Part shown: positions 8,523 to 16,748 of the stretch, in pieces
Layout of the letters: every line of letters begins with the position of its first letter
Numbering within the stretch: the stretch's first letter is position 1
Assembly: GCF_029854195.1 (NCBI RefSeq)
Contig: NZ_CP122960.1
Span: 2,052,001 to 2,116,000 of the forward strand
Origin: Amylibacter sp. IMCC11727
Lineage (GTDB): Bacteria; Pseudomonadota; Alphaproteobacteria; Rhodobacterales; Rhodobacteraceae
Reading direction: 5' to 3'
Length of the DNA: 64,000 bases
The notes under the pieces: model-generated
The model's input: the letters and a program-made list of their open reading frames with translations, nothing else
What the model was told of the DNA's origin: nothing
Database searches by the model: none
Made by a program: the position numbers and the translations under genes

Positions 8523-9788
8523 TTAACCCAACTTCATGTTATCAATGCCCACGATCCGATCGTAGAGCCAGTATAGGAACAAGACGATCACCAGCAGCAC
8601 CGCACCAAGCGCGGCGGCAAGCGACCAGTTCAAAGAGGATCGCATGTGGAAATCAATGATGTTCGAAATCATCGTACCAGACTGACCACCTACCAAGGCA
8701 GGCGTGATGTAGAACGAGATCGCAAGGATAAACACAAGGATCCCCCCCGCCCCGATACCTGGGATCGATTGCGGGAAATACACGCGCCAAAATGCGGTCC
8801 ACGGTGTTGCGCCCATAGATTTTGCAGCACGGACATAGGATGGCGGGATGGTTTTCATCACGGAATACAGCGGCAACACCATAAACGGCAGCAAAATATG
8901 CGTCATGGAAATCAGCGTACCGGTCTTGTTGTAAATCAGACTGAACCGATCATCATCGGTCGCCAACCCAAAGACCACAAACAAATCGTTCAGCACCCCC
9001 TGCCCTTGCAACACCGCAATCCACGCCGTGGTTCGCACCAACAAGGATGTCCAGAATGGCAACAACACAAGGATCAGCAACAGGTTCGACGTGCGCACAG
9101 ACAATGTCGAAAGCAGATACGCGATGGGATAACCAAGAAGGACGCCCATTATGGTCACAATGACCGAAATTTGCAGGGTGCGAACAAACAGCTGCAAATT
9201 GATGCGGCGATCTTTGTCTTTGCGTGCAATTGAACCATCTGCTTCGACTTTCAGGTCAACTGCAGATGCCAAATACGCCCCAGTAAAGGATTTGGATGCG
9301 ATCTTCATCGCCTGCCATGTTTCGATGTCGCCCCATTTCTTTTTCTTTGCGATCAAAGCGTCTTTGAATGGCGCTTCCATTTTGGCGGCACTGCGCGCGG
9401 AGGACGTGAACAAAGAACGTGTGCCAGACAATTCACGGTTTACGCGCGTTGCAACTTTACCGATTGTCTTGTCTTTGCGCCCTTGCACCAAATCCGCGAC
9501 CAAAGCCGCATACATTTCTTCTGTGGGTTCCGATTTTCCGTCCCAAGCAGCCAATACGGGCGTGGTGTTGGGCATATACCGCTCATAAGTGTCGTTATAA
9601 ACGGCGCGGCTCAGAAACAGGACAATCGGGATCAAAAACGCCATCACGATCAGGATCAGCAAAGGGACAACCAACCCAAAGGCCCGCACGCGACTGCGAA
9701 ACAGGGCTTGGCGTAGCTTCTTCTTAAGGGGTGTCCCATCCGCAGCGGTTAAAGGTCCTGCGGGGTGATCAACTGAGGTGTCTGTCAT
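8523..9788 (-). CDS. ABC transporter permease (PotH/PotB-like) with large insertion
   Basis: 421 aa with the ATG at 9788, preferred over an in-frame ATG at 9827 because it has AAGAAG upstream and because the longer form would begin inside a strong hairpin. The first transmembrane helix (about residues 30-55) is followed by a hydrophilic stretch of roughly 130 residues, rich in Lys and Ala, before helix 2; canonical PotB/PotH proteins have only a short loop here. The C-terminal transport domain with the EAA-like loop (AAKSMGATPWTAFWRVYFP) is intact. Part of the minus-strand operon ATPase, binding protein, permease, permease. Confidence 0.88.
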   Translation of the reverse strand: MTDTSVDHPAGPLTAADGTPLKKKLRQALFRSRVRAFGLVVPLLILIVMAFLIPIVLFLSRAVYNDTYERYMPNTTPVLAAWDGKSEPTEEMYAALVADLVQGRKDKTIGKVATRVNRELSGTRSLFTSSARSAAKMEAPFKDALIAKKKKWGDIETWQAMKIASKSFTGAYLASAVDLKVEADGSIARKDKDRRINLQLFVRTLQISVIVTIMGVLLGYPIAYLLSTLSVRTSNLLLILVLLPFWTSLLVRTTAWIAVLQGQGVLNDLFVVFGLATDDDRFSLIYNKTGTLISMTHILLPFMVLPLYSVMKTIPPSYVRAAKSMGATPWTAFWRVYFPQSIPGIGAGGILVFILAISFYITPALVGGQSGTMISNIIDFHMRSSLNWSLAAALGAVLLVIVLFLYWLYDRIVGIDNMKLG

Positions 9789-9815
9789 GGCACTTCTTAC
9801 GTAACTTTGTGGTGT

Positions 9816-9840
9816 GGATGGGGCCATAACGGCCCCATCC
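9816..9840 (-). terminator. Intra-operon hairpin between binding protein and permeases
   Basis: GGATGGGGCC-ATAAC-GGCCCCATCC is a perfect 10-bp stem with a 5-nt loop, 20 nt after the stop codon of the binding protein and before the first permease. No T tract follows. In ABC importer operons such hairpins usually stabilise the upstream mRNA or partly terminate, giving more binding protein than permease; that role is inferred. Confidence 0.6.
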
Positions 9841-9860
9841 TGTGTCAGACCGAAGTCAGA

Positions 9861-10943
9861 TTAGTTTGCCAACCATGTGTTGAAACGCTCGTTCAACTCG
9901 TCTTGGTTGTCAGCCCAGAATTCAAAGTCGTTCTGGATCGCAGTTTTGAAGTTCTCAGGTGCTGTTGGCATCTGAGGACCCATTGCGAGGTCTGGTTTGT
10001 TGTGGAAAGAGCCAACCAGCGGTGCGGAAGACGCACGTGCAGGACCGTAAGAGATGTAGGACGCTTGTGCGGCCAACTGCTCTGTTGCTGTTGAGAACGC
10101 GAGGAAGTCCATTGCGGCTTCTTTGTTTGGCGCACCTTTTGGGATTACCCAGAGGTCGAGGTCAAAGATTTGTGAATCCCAAACGATTTCAAAGTCTTGG
10201 CCTTCTGCTGCTACAGCGTTGAAGATACGGCCGTTGTAGGCTGTTGTCATTGCAACTTCGCCGTCTGCCAACAGTTGTGGAGGCTGAGCGCCAGCTTCCC
10301 ACCAAACCACGTCACCTTTGATGGTGTCGAGCTTTGCGAATGCGCGATCAACGCCTTCTGGTGTGCCCAGAACTTCGTAGATGTCTGCAGATGCAACACC
10401 GTCAGCGGCCAGAGCCATTTCCAGGTTCGCTTTTGGAGACTTACGCAGGCCACGCTTGCCTGGGAATTTCGCTGTGTCAAAGAAATCAGCGATTGTTGTT
10501 GGTGCATTGTCGCCCATTTCAGACTTATCGTAGGCGAAAATTGTGGACCAAACGATGTTTGCAACCGCACACTCGTGCAGTGTACCTGGCAAGAAGTCGT
10601 CTGTTGCTGCTGTGCCGTCTGGGGCAGCTGGCAGGATGGATGTGTCGATTGGCTCAAGCAGGCCTTCGTCACAACCGCGAACAGCATCAGACAATTCAAC
10701 GTCCACGAGATCCCAAGTTACGTTGCCAGCTTCCACTTGCGCTTTAACTTCGGCCAAACCGCCGTTGTAGTCTTCGGAAGTGATTGTTTTACCAGTCTTA
10801 GCCATCCAAGGCTTGTGGTATGCTTCAACTTGAGACTTGGTGTAAGCACCGCCCCAAGAAACAACCGTCAGGTCTTTCGCACCAGCAACACCCGCAAACA
10901 ATGCAGTCGCCGCAGCGCCCATCAATAAAGTCTTAACGTTCAT
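9861..10943 (-). CDS. Periplasmic solute-binding protein of a polyamine-type ABC importer
   Basis: 360 aa with a Sec signal peptide (MNVKTLLMGAAATALFAGVAGA, cleavage about residue 22). The mature start DLTVVSWGGAYTKSQVEAYHKPW is typical of the PotD/PotF/extracellular solute-binding protein family 1 group, and the domain order is as in PotD. The start is preceded by AGGAG (…CTAGGAGAAGTTCAC…). Codon use is close to a highly expressed gene, with many preferred C/T-ending codons. The closest named substrate class is putrescine/spermidine; other small organic cations or acids are possible. Confidence 0.88.
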   Translation of the reverse strand: MNVKTLLMGAAATALFAGVAGAKDLTVVSWGGAYTKSQVEAYHKPWMAKTGKTITSEDYNGGLAEVKAQVEAGNVTWDLVDVELSDAVRGCDEGLLEPIDTSILPAAPDGTAATDDFLPGTLHECAVANIVWSTIFAYDKSEMGDNAPTTIADFFDTAKFPGKRGLRKSPKANLEMALAADGVASADIYEVLGTPEGVDRAFAKLDTIKGDVVWWEAGAQPPQLLADGEVAMTTAYNGRIFNAVAAEGQDFEIVWDSQIFDLDLWVIPKGAPNKEAAMDFLAFSTATEQLAAQASYISYGPARASSAPLVGSFHNKPDLAMGPQMPTAPENFKTAIQNDFEFWADNQDELNERFNTWLAN

Positions 10944-11031
10944 GTGAACTTCTCCTAGTTAGTTTCCCGTTTCTCCCGATACTGCAATGCCACGGGTTGG
11001 ACGTTGCAGTTTAACCAAAAACCCTCAACGC

Positions 11032-12123
11032 TTACGCGTCGAGTGCTCGGCAATCTTCTGTTTCCCAACTGATATTGGTCTTTTCACCCACTTCGAGGTG
11101 CTTGTGACCAGATGCGTTCGGAACTTTGACAACGAACTCGTCATTGCCATGGACATTCATACGACAGCGGATGTGATCGCCGAGGTAAATCAGCTCTTTC
11201 ACTTCGGCTTCGGTTGTTACCAACCCTTCGCGACCGCCAACGAAGACTCGCTCAGGGCGGATCGAGAGCGTCGTGCGGCTGCCCACACCACCGTTGTTCA
11301 CGGTCAGGCCACGCACTTCTGCGCCATCGTCCAATGTGATGGATGCTACATTGTCGTCAATTGATTTAACTGTACCCATCAACGTATTGTTTTCGCCGAT
11401 AAATTGCGCACAAAACGCATTTTCAGGACGTTCGTACAAATCTTCTGGCGGCGCCAATTGCTGAATCACACCATCATTGAACACTGCAATACGATCAGAC
11501 ATGGTCAACGCTTCAGACTGGTCATGCGTTACATACACAACTGTGATGCCCAAATTTTCATGGATGTGTTTGATTTCAAACTGCATGTGTTCGCGCAGCT
11601 GTTTATCCAGCGCCCCAAGCGGCTCATCCATCAACACCAATTCCGCATCAAACACCAAGGCCCGAGCCAAAGCGATCCGCTGCTGCTGACCACCTGAAAG
11701 CTGTGCAGGACGACGCCCCGCAAAATCGCCCATCTGAACCATATCAAGCGCGCGTTTCACTTTTTCTTCGCGCTCGGATTTACCCATGTTGCGCACTTCG
11801 AGCGGGAACGACAAGTTCTCGCCCACCGTCATGTGTGGGAACAGAGCGTAATTCTGGAACACCATACCAATGCCGCGTTTATGCGGTGGAATATTGTTGA
11901 TTGGGTTGCCGCCAAGCAGGATATCCCCGCTCGTGGCCGTCTCAAAACCAGCCAACATCATAAGACATGTTGTCTTACCAGACCCTGATGGCCCAAGCAT
12001 TGTAAGGAATTCGCCCTTGGCGATCTGAAGGTTCAGGTCCTTAACAACAAGAACTTCACCGTCATAACTCTTTTGCACGCGATCGAATACGACGAACGCG
12101 TCATCTTGCAAATTGGCAGCCAA
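11032..12123 (-). CDS. ABC transporter ATP-binding protein (PotA-like)
   Basis: 363 aa ATPase that powers the importer. Walker A GPSGSGKTT (about residues 44-52), signature LSGGQQQRIALARAL, Walker B ELVLMDEPLGALD and the switch His (VYVTHDQSEALT) are all intact; the C-terminal ~120 residues form the TOBE/MalK-type regulatory domain. The start is read as TTG at 12123, with GGGAG about 7 nt upstream; no ATG is available near the conserved N terminus. First gene of the minus-strand operon, 88 nt ahead of the binding protein. Confidence 0.9.
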   Translation of the reverse strand: MAANLQDDAFVVFDRVQKSYDGEVLVVKDLNLQIAKGEFLTMLGPSGSGKTTCLMMLAGFETATSGDILLGGNPINNIPPHKRGIGMVFQNYALFPHMTVGENLSFPLEVRNMGKSEREEKVKRALDMVQMGDFAGRRPAQLSGGQQQRIALARALVFDAELVLMDEPLGALDKQLREHMQFEIKHIHENLGITVVYVTHDQSEALTMSDRIAVFNDGVIQQLAPPEDLYERPENAFCAQFIGENNTLMGTVKSIDDNVASITLDDGAEVRGLTVNNGGVGSRTTLSIRPERVFVGGREGLVTTEAEVKELIYLGDHIRCRMNVHGNDEFVVKVPNASGHKHLEVGEKTNISWETEDCRALDA

Positions 12124-12463
12124 CTTTTTCTCCCAGCGACTTTAGTGACGGACCTTTTCGGTCTCATTTTTTCAAAAACCAACCTATGCGAAGCGCGTCA
12201 AGGTTGGCAACAGCCAATAATGGCCTAAGACCAAACTTTTGCTCACTTTGTTCTTTTGCAGCTTCGAATGGGGCTGAAATAGGCAAGGCAATTGCGCCAG
12301 AAAACACCACTTTTTGCTCATTTTTGGGTCATTTTTGGCTTTAATCAAAAAACAGACCGAATGTGGCCGCATTTGTGCCTTATTTCGCACTCAAGATTCT
12401 CTGGACTTCCAGCGCCCTAGTGGGTGAGCCCTTAATTTCGCGTTCAGCTTAGCGAGTAAACAA
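12124..12463. other. Intergenic region between divergent transcription units
   Basis: 340 bases, more AT-rich than the flanks, between the ABC operon (leftward) and the Hint gene (rightward). It should carry both promoters. I see a TTGACG on the minus strand near 12200 but no properly spaced -10 partner. A 68-codon open frame at 12184-12390 has no ribosome binding site and is not supported. Confidence 0.5.
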
Positions 12464-13351
12464 ATGACGACACAAAACATCTACTCTGTTTCCCCTCGGT
12501 CCACACCGTTTTCGATCACCCCAGGGGGACTCGCCACCTTTGCAAACACACCAAACGCAACACCGCCCCAAGCACAACACAAAGCGGTCAGCCAAATCAC
12601 ATGGACATTGCGCGACCGGATCACAGATGATGTGTTTGTGGCCTACCAAGATGTCTCAACCGATCACGCTGCTCTTTATTCAGCTGTTGTGTCCGAAATC
12701 CCGCTGCACGCCGATCACGTTTACGAAACCATCAGCGTTTCCGCCTCTGGCGCTTTGACGAAAAAACTCAAAACGCCCTCTAGTCGGTCAAACACTGCGC
12801 AAAATCGGATGGGCGTGGCCCGTGGCACCTATATTATGACTTCACGTGGTGAAATGCCTGTGGAGCGTTTGACAGTTGGCGACCGTGTCATCACACGCGA
12901 CCACGGGATGCAGGAAATCCGCTGGATTGGTTCAGAAAAAAAACATGTCACCGCGCAAAACGCCCCTATCCTGTTTAAAAAGGGCGCCATCAAAAACAAT
13001 CGTGACCTGATCGTCAGCGCCGATCACCGTGTTGTCTTCAAAGGTGCCGAAGCGATGATGCTGTATGGCGTCAAAGAAGTGCTGATCCCAGCGCGCAAAA
13101 TGGTGAACGACGAAACCATCATTCGTGCCACAAGCGGCGAAGTGGAATTTTTCCAAATCGTACTGGATCAACACGAAGTGATTTATTGCGAAGCAGCGGC
13201 AACCGAAAGCTTTATGCCAGATGAAAATGGCATCGCGGCGCTCAGCAGTGATAATCAATCAGACATGCTCAACGCCCTACCCGTTTTAAAGGCGGCATCT
13301 GACAGCTATGGCCCAACTGCCCGTGGTTTTGTGGACGCCGAAACCTGCTAA
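12464..13351 (+). CDS. Hint-domain protein (Hint_2 / Hedgehog-intein fold)
   Basis: 295 aa. The central block from about residue 122 (GVARGTYIMTSRGEMPVERLTVGDRVITRDHGMQEIRWIG) through SADHRVVF and EVLIPARKMVND is the Hint_2 domain common in Rhodobacteraceae, and the YCEAAATESFMPD motif near residue 245 belongs to the same family. Unlike true inteins there is no obvious extein on either side. The Cys-Ala-type nucleophile position appears to be Gly-Thr (RGTYIMT), so classical splicing is doubtful from what is visible. No signal peptide is clear. Function unknown; homologues are often attached to secreted or surface proteins. A strong terminator follows. Confidence 0.8.
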   Translation: MTTQNIYSVSPRSTPFSITPGGLATFANTPNATPPQAQHKAVSQITWTLRDRITDDVFVAYQDVSTDHAALYSAVVSEIPLHADHVYETISVSASGALTKKLKTPSSRSNTAQNRMGVARGTYIMTSRGEMPVERLTVGDRVITRDHGMQEIRWIGSEKKHVTAQNAPILFKKGAIKNNRDLIVSADHRVVFKGAEAMMLYGVKEVLIPARKMVNDETIIRATSGEVEFFQIVLDQHEVIYCEAAATESFMPDENGIAALSSDNQSDMLNALPVLKAASDSYGPTARGFVDAETC

Positions 13352-13370
13352 GTCTCTGGTTTCCACAACA

Positions 13371-13410
13371 ATGGCCTCGAATGCGCACGCGTTCGGGGCC
13401 ATTTTTATTT
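13371..13410 (+). terminator. Terminator of the Hint gene
   Basis: ATGGCCTCGAA and TTCGGGGCCAT pair (two G-T wobbles) around a GC-rich loop, followed by TTTTTATTT. It ends 50-60 nt after the Hint stop codon. Confidence 0.8.
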
Positions 13411-13460
13411 GTGAACATTTTTATATGTGGACGTGTGATTGCGCAACAGATCGCAAACAC

Positions 13461-13493
13461 AAAAAAAGCCACGCTTTTGCGCGGCTATTTTTT
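13461..13493 (-). terminator. Terminator of the 30-aa peptide gene
   Basis: On the minus strand AGCCGCGC-AAAA-GCGTGGCT forms an 8-bp stem (one G-T pair) followed by seven T. On the plus strand it also has a T run, so it may stop transcription from both sides. It lies about 17 nt downstream of the small peptide stop codon. Confidence 0.75.
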
Positions 13494-13509
13494 CAGTCTG
13501 TACCTAAGT

Positions 13510-13602
13510 TCAGGCGAGGAAAGCGTAAATCAGCGTAAAGCTAACGAAACCCACCAAAAAACCAATTGCGATACCAGACGCGAAGATGCTTGCTACAACC
13601 AT
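13510..13602 (-). CDS. Small single-helix membrane peptide, 30 aa
   Basis: The minus strand from 13602 reads MVVASIFASGIAIGFLVGFV and continues SFTLIYAFLA before TGA: one uninterrupted hydrophobic helix with GxxxG-like small-residue spacing (SGIAIG, LVGFV). I do not recognise the family. Support for a real gene is the complete transcription unit: a TATAAAT -10 box about 66 nt upstream, two direct repeats at and above the -35 position, and a good terminator directly after the stop. The Shine-Dalgarno is weak (GAGTGAG around 12 nt upstream). It could alternatively be a small RNA with a chance frame, but the frame ends properly and is entirely hydrophobic. Confidence 0.5.
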   Translation of the reverse strand: MVVASIFASGIAIGFLVGFVSFTLIYAFLA

Positions 13603-13667
13603 TATGTTACTCACTCACTCAATATTAAACGTAACGCGCGATACTCACCTGCCCGCTACTCCCACCT

Positions 13668-13722
13668 ATTTATAGCGTGAAACATGACAAAAGTTTGTTT
13701 CGAATTTGATACAAGTTTGTTT
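13668..13722 (-). promoter_or_regulatory. Promoter of the small peptide gene with two AAACAAACTT repeats
   Basis: Reading the minus strand, TATAAAT (13674-13668) is a good -10. AAACAAACTT occurs at 13700-13691, covering the -35 position, and again at 13722-13713, exactly 22 bp further up, about two helical turns. The arrangement is what one expects of an activator bound as a dimer on direct repeats with a poor -35. Predicted start of RNA about 13661. The regulator is unknown. Confidence 0.45.
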
Positions 13723-14032
13723 ATTGAGAGGCGACATTCAGATTTTTCAATTCAAGTGAAATTGTTTTAAGCATCTGTTTTAAATCTATTTTTCAACCTA
13801 TCTCGCAACATTCACCCAAAAAACATCACTCTCCCAATGGTGGAATATGACAAGTGGTACTCAATGCACGCCCACGAACTCCTTAACAAGCTAACGACAA
13901 AATCTGTAAAACTCGAATCGAATGGCATGTTGTTTTGTGCAACATTTTCAAACCCAATACCCACCCCGCTCCAATAACAGTTGAAATGCACTGTGTAATT
14001 GCTATCCCCAGCCCTATGGATCGGAGAACACC

Positions 14033-14470
14033 ATGTCGAAACTCGTCACAATTCTAAATGGCCCAAACCTTAACCTCTTGGGCAAACGAGAGCCCGAAAT
14101 CTACGGCCACGCCACGCTTGATGATGTGGCCAGAGACTGCGCGGCAGTCGCGACCGAATTTGGCCTGCGGTGCGAGCTTCTGCAATCCAACATCGAAGGC
14201 GAACTGGTCAATATGATCCAAGCCTGTCGCGAAACATCCGCAGGTATCATCATTAACCCTGCTGCCTATACACACACCTCTGTTGCCATCTTGGATGCGC
14301 TCAACACATTCGAAGGTCCGGTTTTGGAAATTCATATTTCCAACGTGCATCACCGCGAAGAATTTCGACACCATTCCTTCGTATCAAAACGCGCCAACGC
14401 CTCCATTATCGGCATGGGCGTCGAAGGCTATGCTCTTTGCATGCGCCACATGGGATCCCTGCTCGCTTAA
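14033..14470 (+). CDS. aroQ: 3-dehydroquinate dehydratase, type II
   Basis: Third step of the shikimate pathway, dehydrating 3-dehydroquinate. 145 aa, normal for type II. The N terminus LNGPNLNLLGKREPEIYG carries the catalytic Tyr24 and the Arg19 loop; NPAAYTHTS and HISNVHHREEFRHHS hold the substrate-binding and catalytic His residues. GGAG lies 8 nt before the ATG. Monocistronic by position: AT-rich DNA upstream and a tRNA on the opposite strand downstream. Confidence 0.95.
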   Translation: MSKLVTILNGPNLNLLGKREPEIYGHATLDDVARDCAAVATEFGLRCELLQSNIEGELVNMIQACRETSAGIIINPAAYTHTSVAILDALNTFEGPVLEIHISNVHHREEFRHHSFVSKRANASIIGMGVEGYALCMRHMGSLLA

Positions 14471-14505
14471 GCAAACAATCGACACAGATTTGCAGGAAAA
14501 CCCTT

Positions 14506-14592
14506 TGGTGCGGCCGAGAAGACTCGAACTTCCACTCCGGTTAAGGAACAGCGACCTCAACGCTGCGCGTCTACCAATTCCGCCACGGCCGC
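14506..14592 (-). tRNA. tRNA-Leu (anticodon GAG)
   Basis: The minus strand gives acceptor GCGGCCG pairing with CGGCCGC, discriminator A and encoded CCA, D arm with GGTAGACGC, anticodon stem CAGCG/CGCTG around loop TTGAGGT (anticodon GAG), a long variable arm and T arm GTTCGAGTC. 87 nt. Reads CUC and CUU codons. Confidence 0.95.
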
Positions 14593-14647
14593 ACGCGAGG
14601 TAGGGGCCGTATAGCCAAGGGTTTGCCCCTTGTGAACCCCAAAATTG

Positions 14648-15148
14648 TCACGAAATTAAATCCTTTGGCTGCACCCGATCAAACAGTGTTGAAATCACTG
14701 CGCCGAGAAAGATGAAAACACCAAAAGCCACGCCGAAAACCACCCAGGGTGACGCAAAAGTAAACATATCATTCATCATGCGCTGCGGCAGAAAAGAAAA
14801 CAGCCCAGCTAAACCAATCGCCTGATAGTACAAACGCCACAAAACCCGTCTGTGCCCAAAGATATCCCGTTGCTTGATTCGATAAATGGCTTGAACCAAA
14901 CCAATAATCGTGATCACCGATAAAATGTGAATTGGCGAAAACACTCCGACCACGCGGATTGTCCAAATAAAGAACGACGTCAAAGCCGTAATCGCCATGA
15001 CCGTAACCCAAACATATCCGGTCACCTTATGAATGCGATCTTTTCGTTTGCGCAGCAAAGCAATCGGCCCCAAAATAGCTGCAGCCAGCGCCGTCAAAAC
15101 GTGAATTTGAATAACAAGACTTGCCTCTGCGAACGCCGTAAAACTCAT
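14648..15148 (-). CDS. DUF2306-type membrane protein
   Basis: 166 aa, four hydrophobic segments (about residues 10-30, 45-65, 72-95 and 125-155). The motif pattern His near the first helix (IQIHVLTALAAAILGP), KVTGYVW, and FGHRRVLWRLYYQAIGLAG matches DUF2306 proteins; the conserved histidines suggest a possible heme or metal site, but the function is not known. ATG at 15148 is preferred because GGAGG lies 8 nt upstream; a longer start 15 nt earlier would overlap that site. Divergent from the LytTR gene, 74 bp apart. Confidence 0.7.
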   Translation of the reverse strand: MSFTAFAEASLVIQIHVLTALAAAILGPIALLRKRKDRIHKVTGYVWVTVMAITALTSFFIWTIRVVGVFSPIHILSVITIIGLVQAIYRIKQRDIFGHRRVLWRLYYQAIGLAGLFSFLPQRMMNDMFTFASPWVVFGVAFGVFIFLGAVISTLFDRVQPKDLIS

Positions 15149-15222
15149 ATCCAAGACCTCCATTTGTCGAAGAAAAAACTTGCGCTACTCTTCTTCTCAG
15201 CCCCATTTAGAAACAAGCAAAC

Positions 15223-16026
15223 TTGCGTAAAATAAGAGAATACTCCTTGAAAACACACGGTTCGTCATTCGCGCTTCGTCAAACACGAGAGCATTTAGCC
15301 AGCCGCAACGTTGTGTTGGCCATGCTTGGCACGTCCATCCTGCTCGGTTTGTCTGGTCCATTTGAAACATTCGAGGCTTTGCCGCTCTTGCCGCGGGTCG
15401 CATATTGGGCGGTGATCGTTTTTGTGACCTATTGCACCGCGATCACCGTCATCAACCTAGTCCAAACGCTGCTACCGGAAACCTGGCCCAACCTGTTACG
15501 AGATGGCATCGCGGGCAGTTGCGCAGGGCCCATTCTGGCTGTCATCGTCACGGTTATCAACGCAATGACCTTTACCGCCAACACTGCGGACCTGCCGAGT
15601 TTTCAAACACTGCTGCTCTATACCACGATAATTGCGGCCACTGTTTCCATCCTCATCGGCATGGCTTTTGGCAACGCAGAACCCCATTCAGCAAACGAGG
15701 GTTCTGATCAAACGCCCCCGCTGTTTAAGCGTCTGCCCTTTGACAAACGAGGCCCTATCGTCTCGCTCCAGGCGCAAGATCACTATGTTTTGGTCACAAC
15801 CACAGCGGGCCAAGAGCTGGTTCTCATCCGCATTGCCGACGCAATGGCAGAAGTCGGAGCAACCGCAGGGTTCCAGACGCACAGATCACATTGGGTCGCC
15901 CAAGATCAAATCGCGTCGTCCAAACGGTTGGGGGAACGCGGAACACTCTTTCTGAAATCAGGGGCCGAAGTCCCCGTCAGCCGCAGCTTCATGCCCGCGT
16001 TAAAAGAAGCGGGTTATTTTCTCTGA
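15223..16026 (+). CDS. Membrane-anchored LytTR DNA-binding regulator
   Basis: 267 aa. The N-terminal half holds four hydrophobic segments (about residues 30-48, 58-82, 95-118, 128-147); the C-terminal ~100 residues (FDKRGPIVSLQAQDHYVLVTTTAGQELVLIRIADAMAEV to the end) are a LytTR DNA-binding domain, including the FQTHRSHWVA motif. No phosphoreceiver domain. Such membrane LytTR proteins usually control their own locus or cell-surface functions. The start is uncertain: TTG at 15223, or TTG at 15247; no ATG lies ahead of the first helix and no strong ribosome site is visible. Confidence 0.75.
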   Translation: MRKIREYSLKTHGSSFALRQTREHLASRNVVLAMLGTSILLGLSGPFETFEALPLLPRVAYWAVIVFVTYCTAITVINLVQTLLPETWPNLLRDGIAGSCAGPILAVIVTVINAMTFTANTADLPSFQTLLLYTTIIAATVSILIGMAFGNAEPHSANEGSDQTPPLFKRLPFDKRGPIVSLQAQDHYVLVTTTAGQELVLIRIADAMAEVGATAGFQTHRSHWVAQDQIASSKRLGERGTLFLKSGAEVPVSRSFMPALKEAGYFL

Positions 16027-16073
16027 TCGACCGCTGCATTTGACATGTCAGACCAGTTGGTTCAGATGCTCCC

Positions 16074-16748
16074 ATGACTGATTGGATCACTTCACAGGGC
16101 TTTGCCCCCTACCCCGAGACCATTGCCCAAATGGAATCTCATGTGAACGAGATGATCGACGGCAAAGCAGATGAACGGATTTGGCTGCTGGAACATCCGC
16201 CCCTTTACACTGCGGGCACGTCTTCTGACATCAACGATCTGACGGATCCGAACCGGTTTCCCGTGTATGAAACCAAACGCGGCGGGCAATACACCTATCA
16301 CGGCCCTGGTCAGCGTGTGGCCTATGCCATGCTCGATCTGAACAAACGGGGCCGCGATCTGCGCAAGTTTGTTTGGAATCTGGAAGAATGGGTCATCCAA
16401 ACCCTCGCCGAATTCAACGTAAGGGGCGAACGCCGCGAAGGCCGCGTCGGCGTCTGGGTGGTCCGCACCGACAAACCACTGACGGCACTGGGCAATCCCC
16501 CCGAAGACAAAATCGCCGCCATCGGCGTGCGCCTGCGCAAATGGCACTCCTTCCACGGCATTTGCATCAACGTGGAACCCGACCTCAGCCACTACGACGG
16601 CATCATCCCCTGCGGCATCGCCGAACACGGCGTCACATCACTCGTCGATCTGGGATTGCCCGTAACGATGGACGATCTGGATGTAGCGTTGAAGCACAGT
16701 TTTGACAAAGTCTTCGACGAAAAGACGCCGTTACTCCAAAGTGATTGA
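16074..16748 (+). CDS. lipB: Lipoyl(octanoyl) transferase
   Basis: Moves octanoyl groups from acyl carrier protein to lipoyl domains such as those of the pyruvate dehydrogenase complex, whose E1 beta and E2 genes lie in this same window. 224 aa. The signature RGGQYTYHGPGQRVAYAMLDL is at about residues 64-84 and the catalytic Cys/Lys region appears as GVRLRKWHSFHGICINV and IIPCGIAEHGVTSL. The 3' end overlaps the convergent DUF2235 gene by 18 bp. Confidence 0.94.
   Translation: MTDWITSQGFAPYPETIAQMESHVNEMIDGKADERIWLLEHPPLYTAGTSSDINDLTDPNRFPVYETKRGGQYTYHGPGQRVAYAMLDLNKRGRDLRKFVWNLEEWVIQTLAEFNVRGERREGRVGVWVVRTDKPLTALGNPPEDKIAAIGVRLRKWHSFHGICINVEPDLSHYDGIIPCGIAEHGVTSLVDLGLPVTMDDLDVALKHSFDKVFDEKTPLLQSD

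Noticed and set aside
9816..9840. Full transcription terminator ending the binding-protein unit
   Set aside because: Perfect stem but no T tract and the permeases follow closely, so kept as an intra-operon hairpin only.
12184..12390. 68-codon minus-strand frame in the ABC/Hint gap
   Set aside because: No ribosome site, no terminator of its own, amino acid composition unlike a protein; it lies in the leader of the ABC operon.
13381..13680. 99-codon plus-strand frame after the Hint gene
   Set aside because: It runs through two terminators and is antisense to the 30-aa peptide unit; no RBS.
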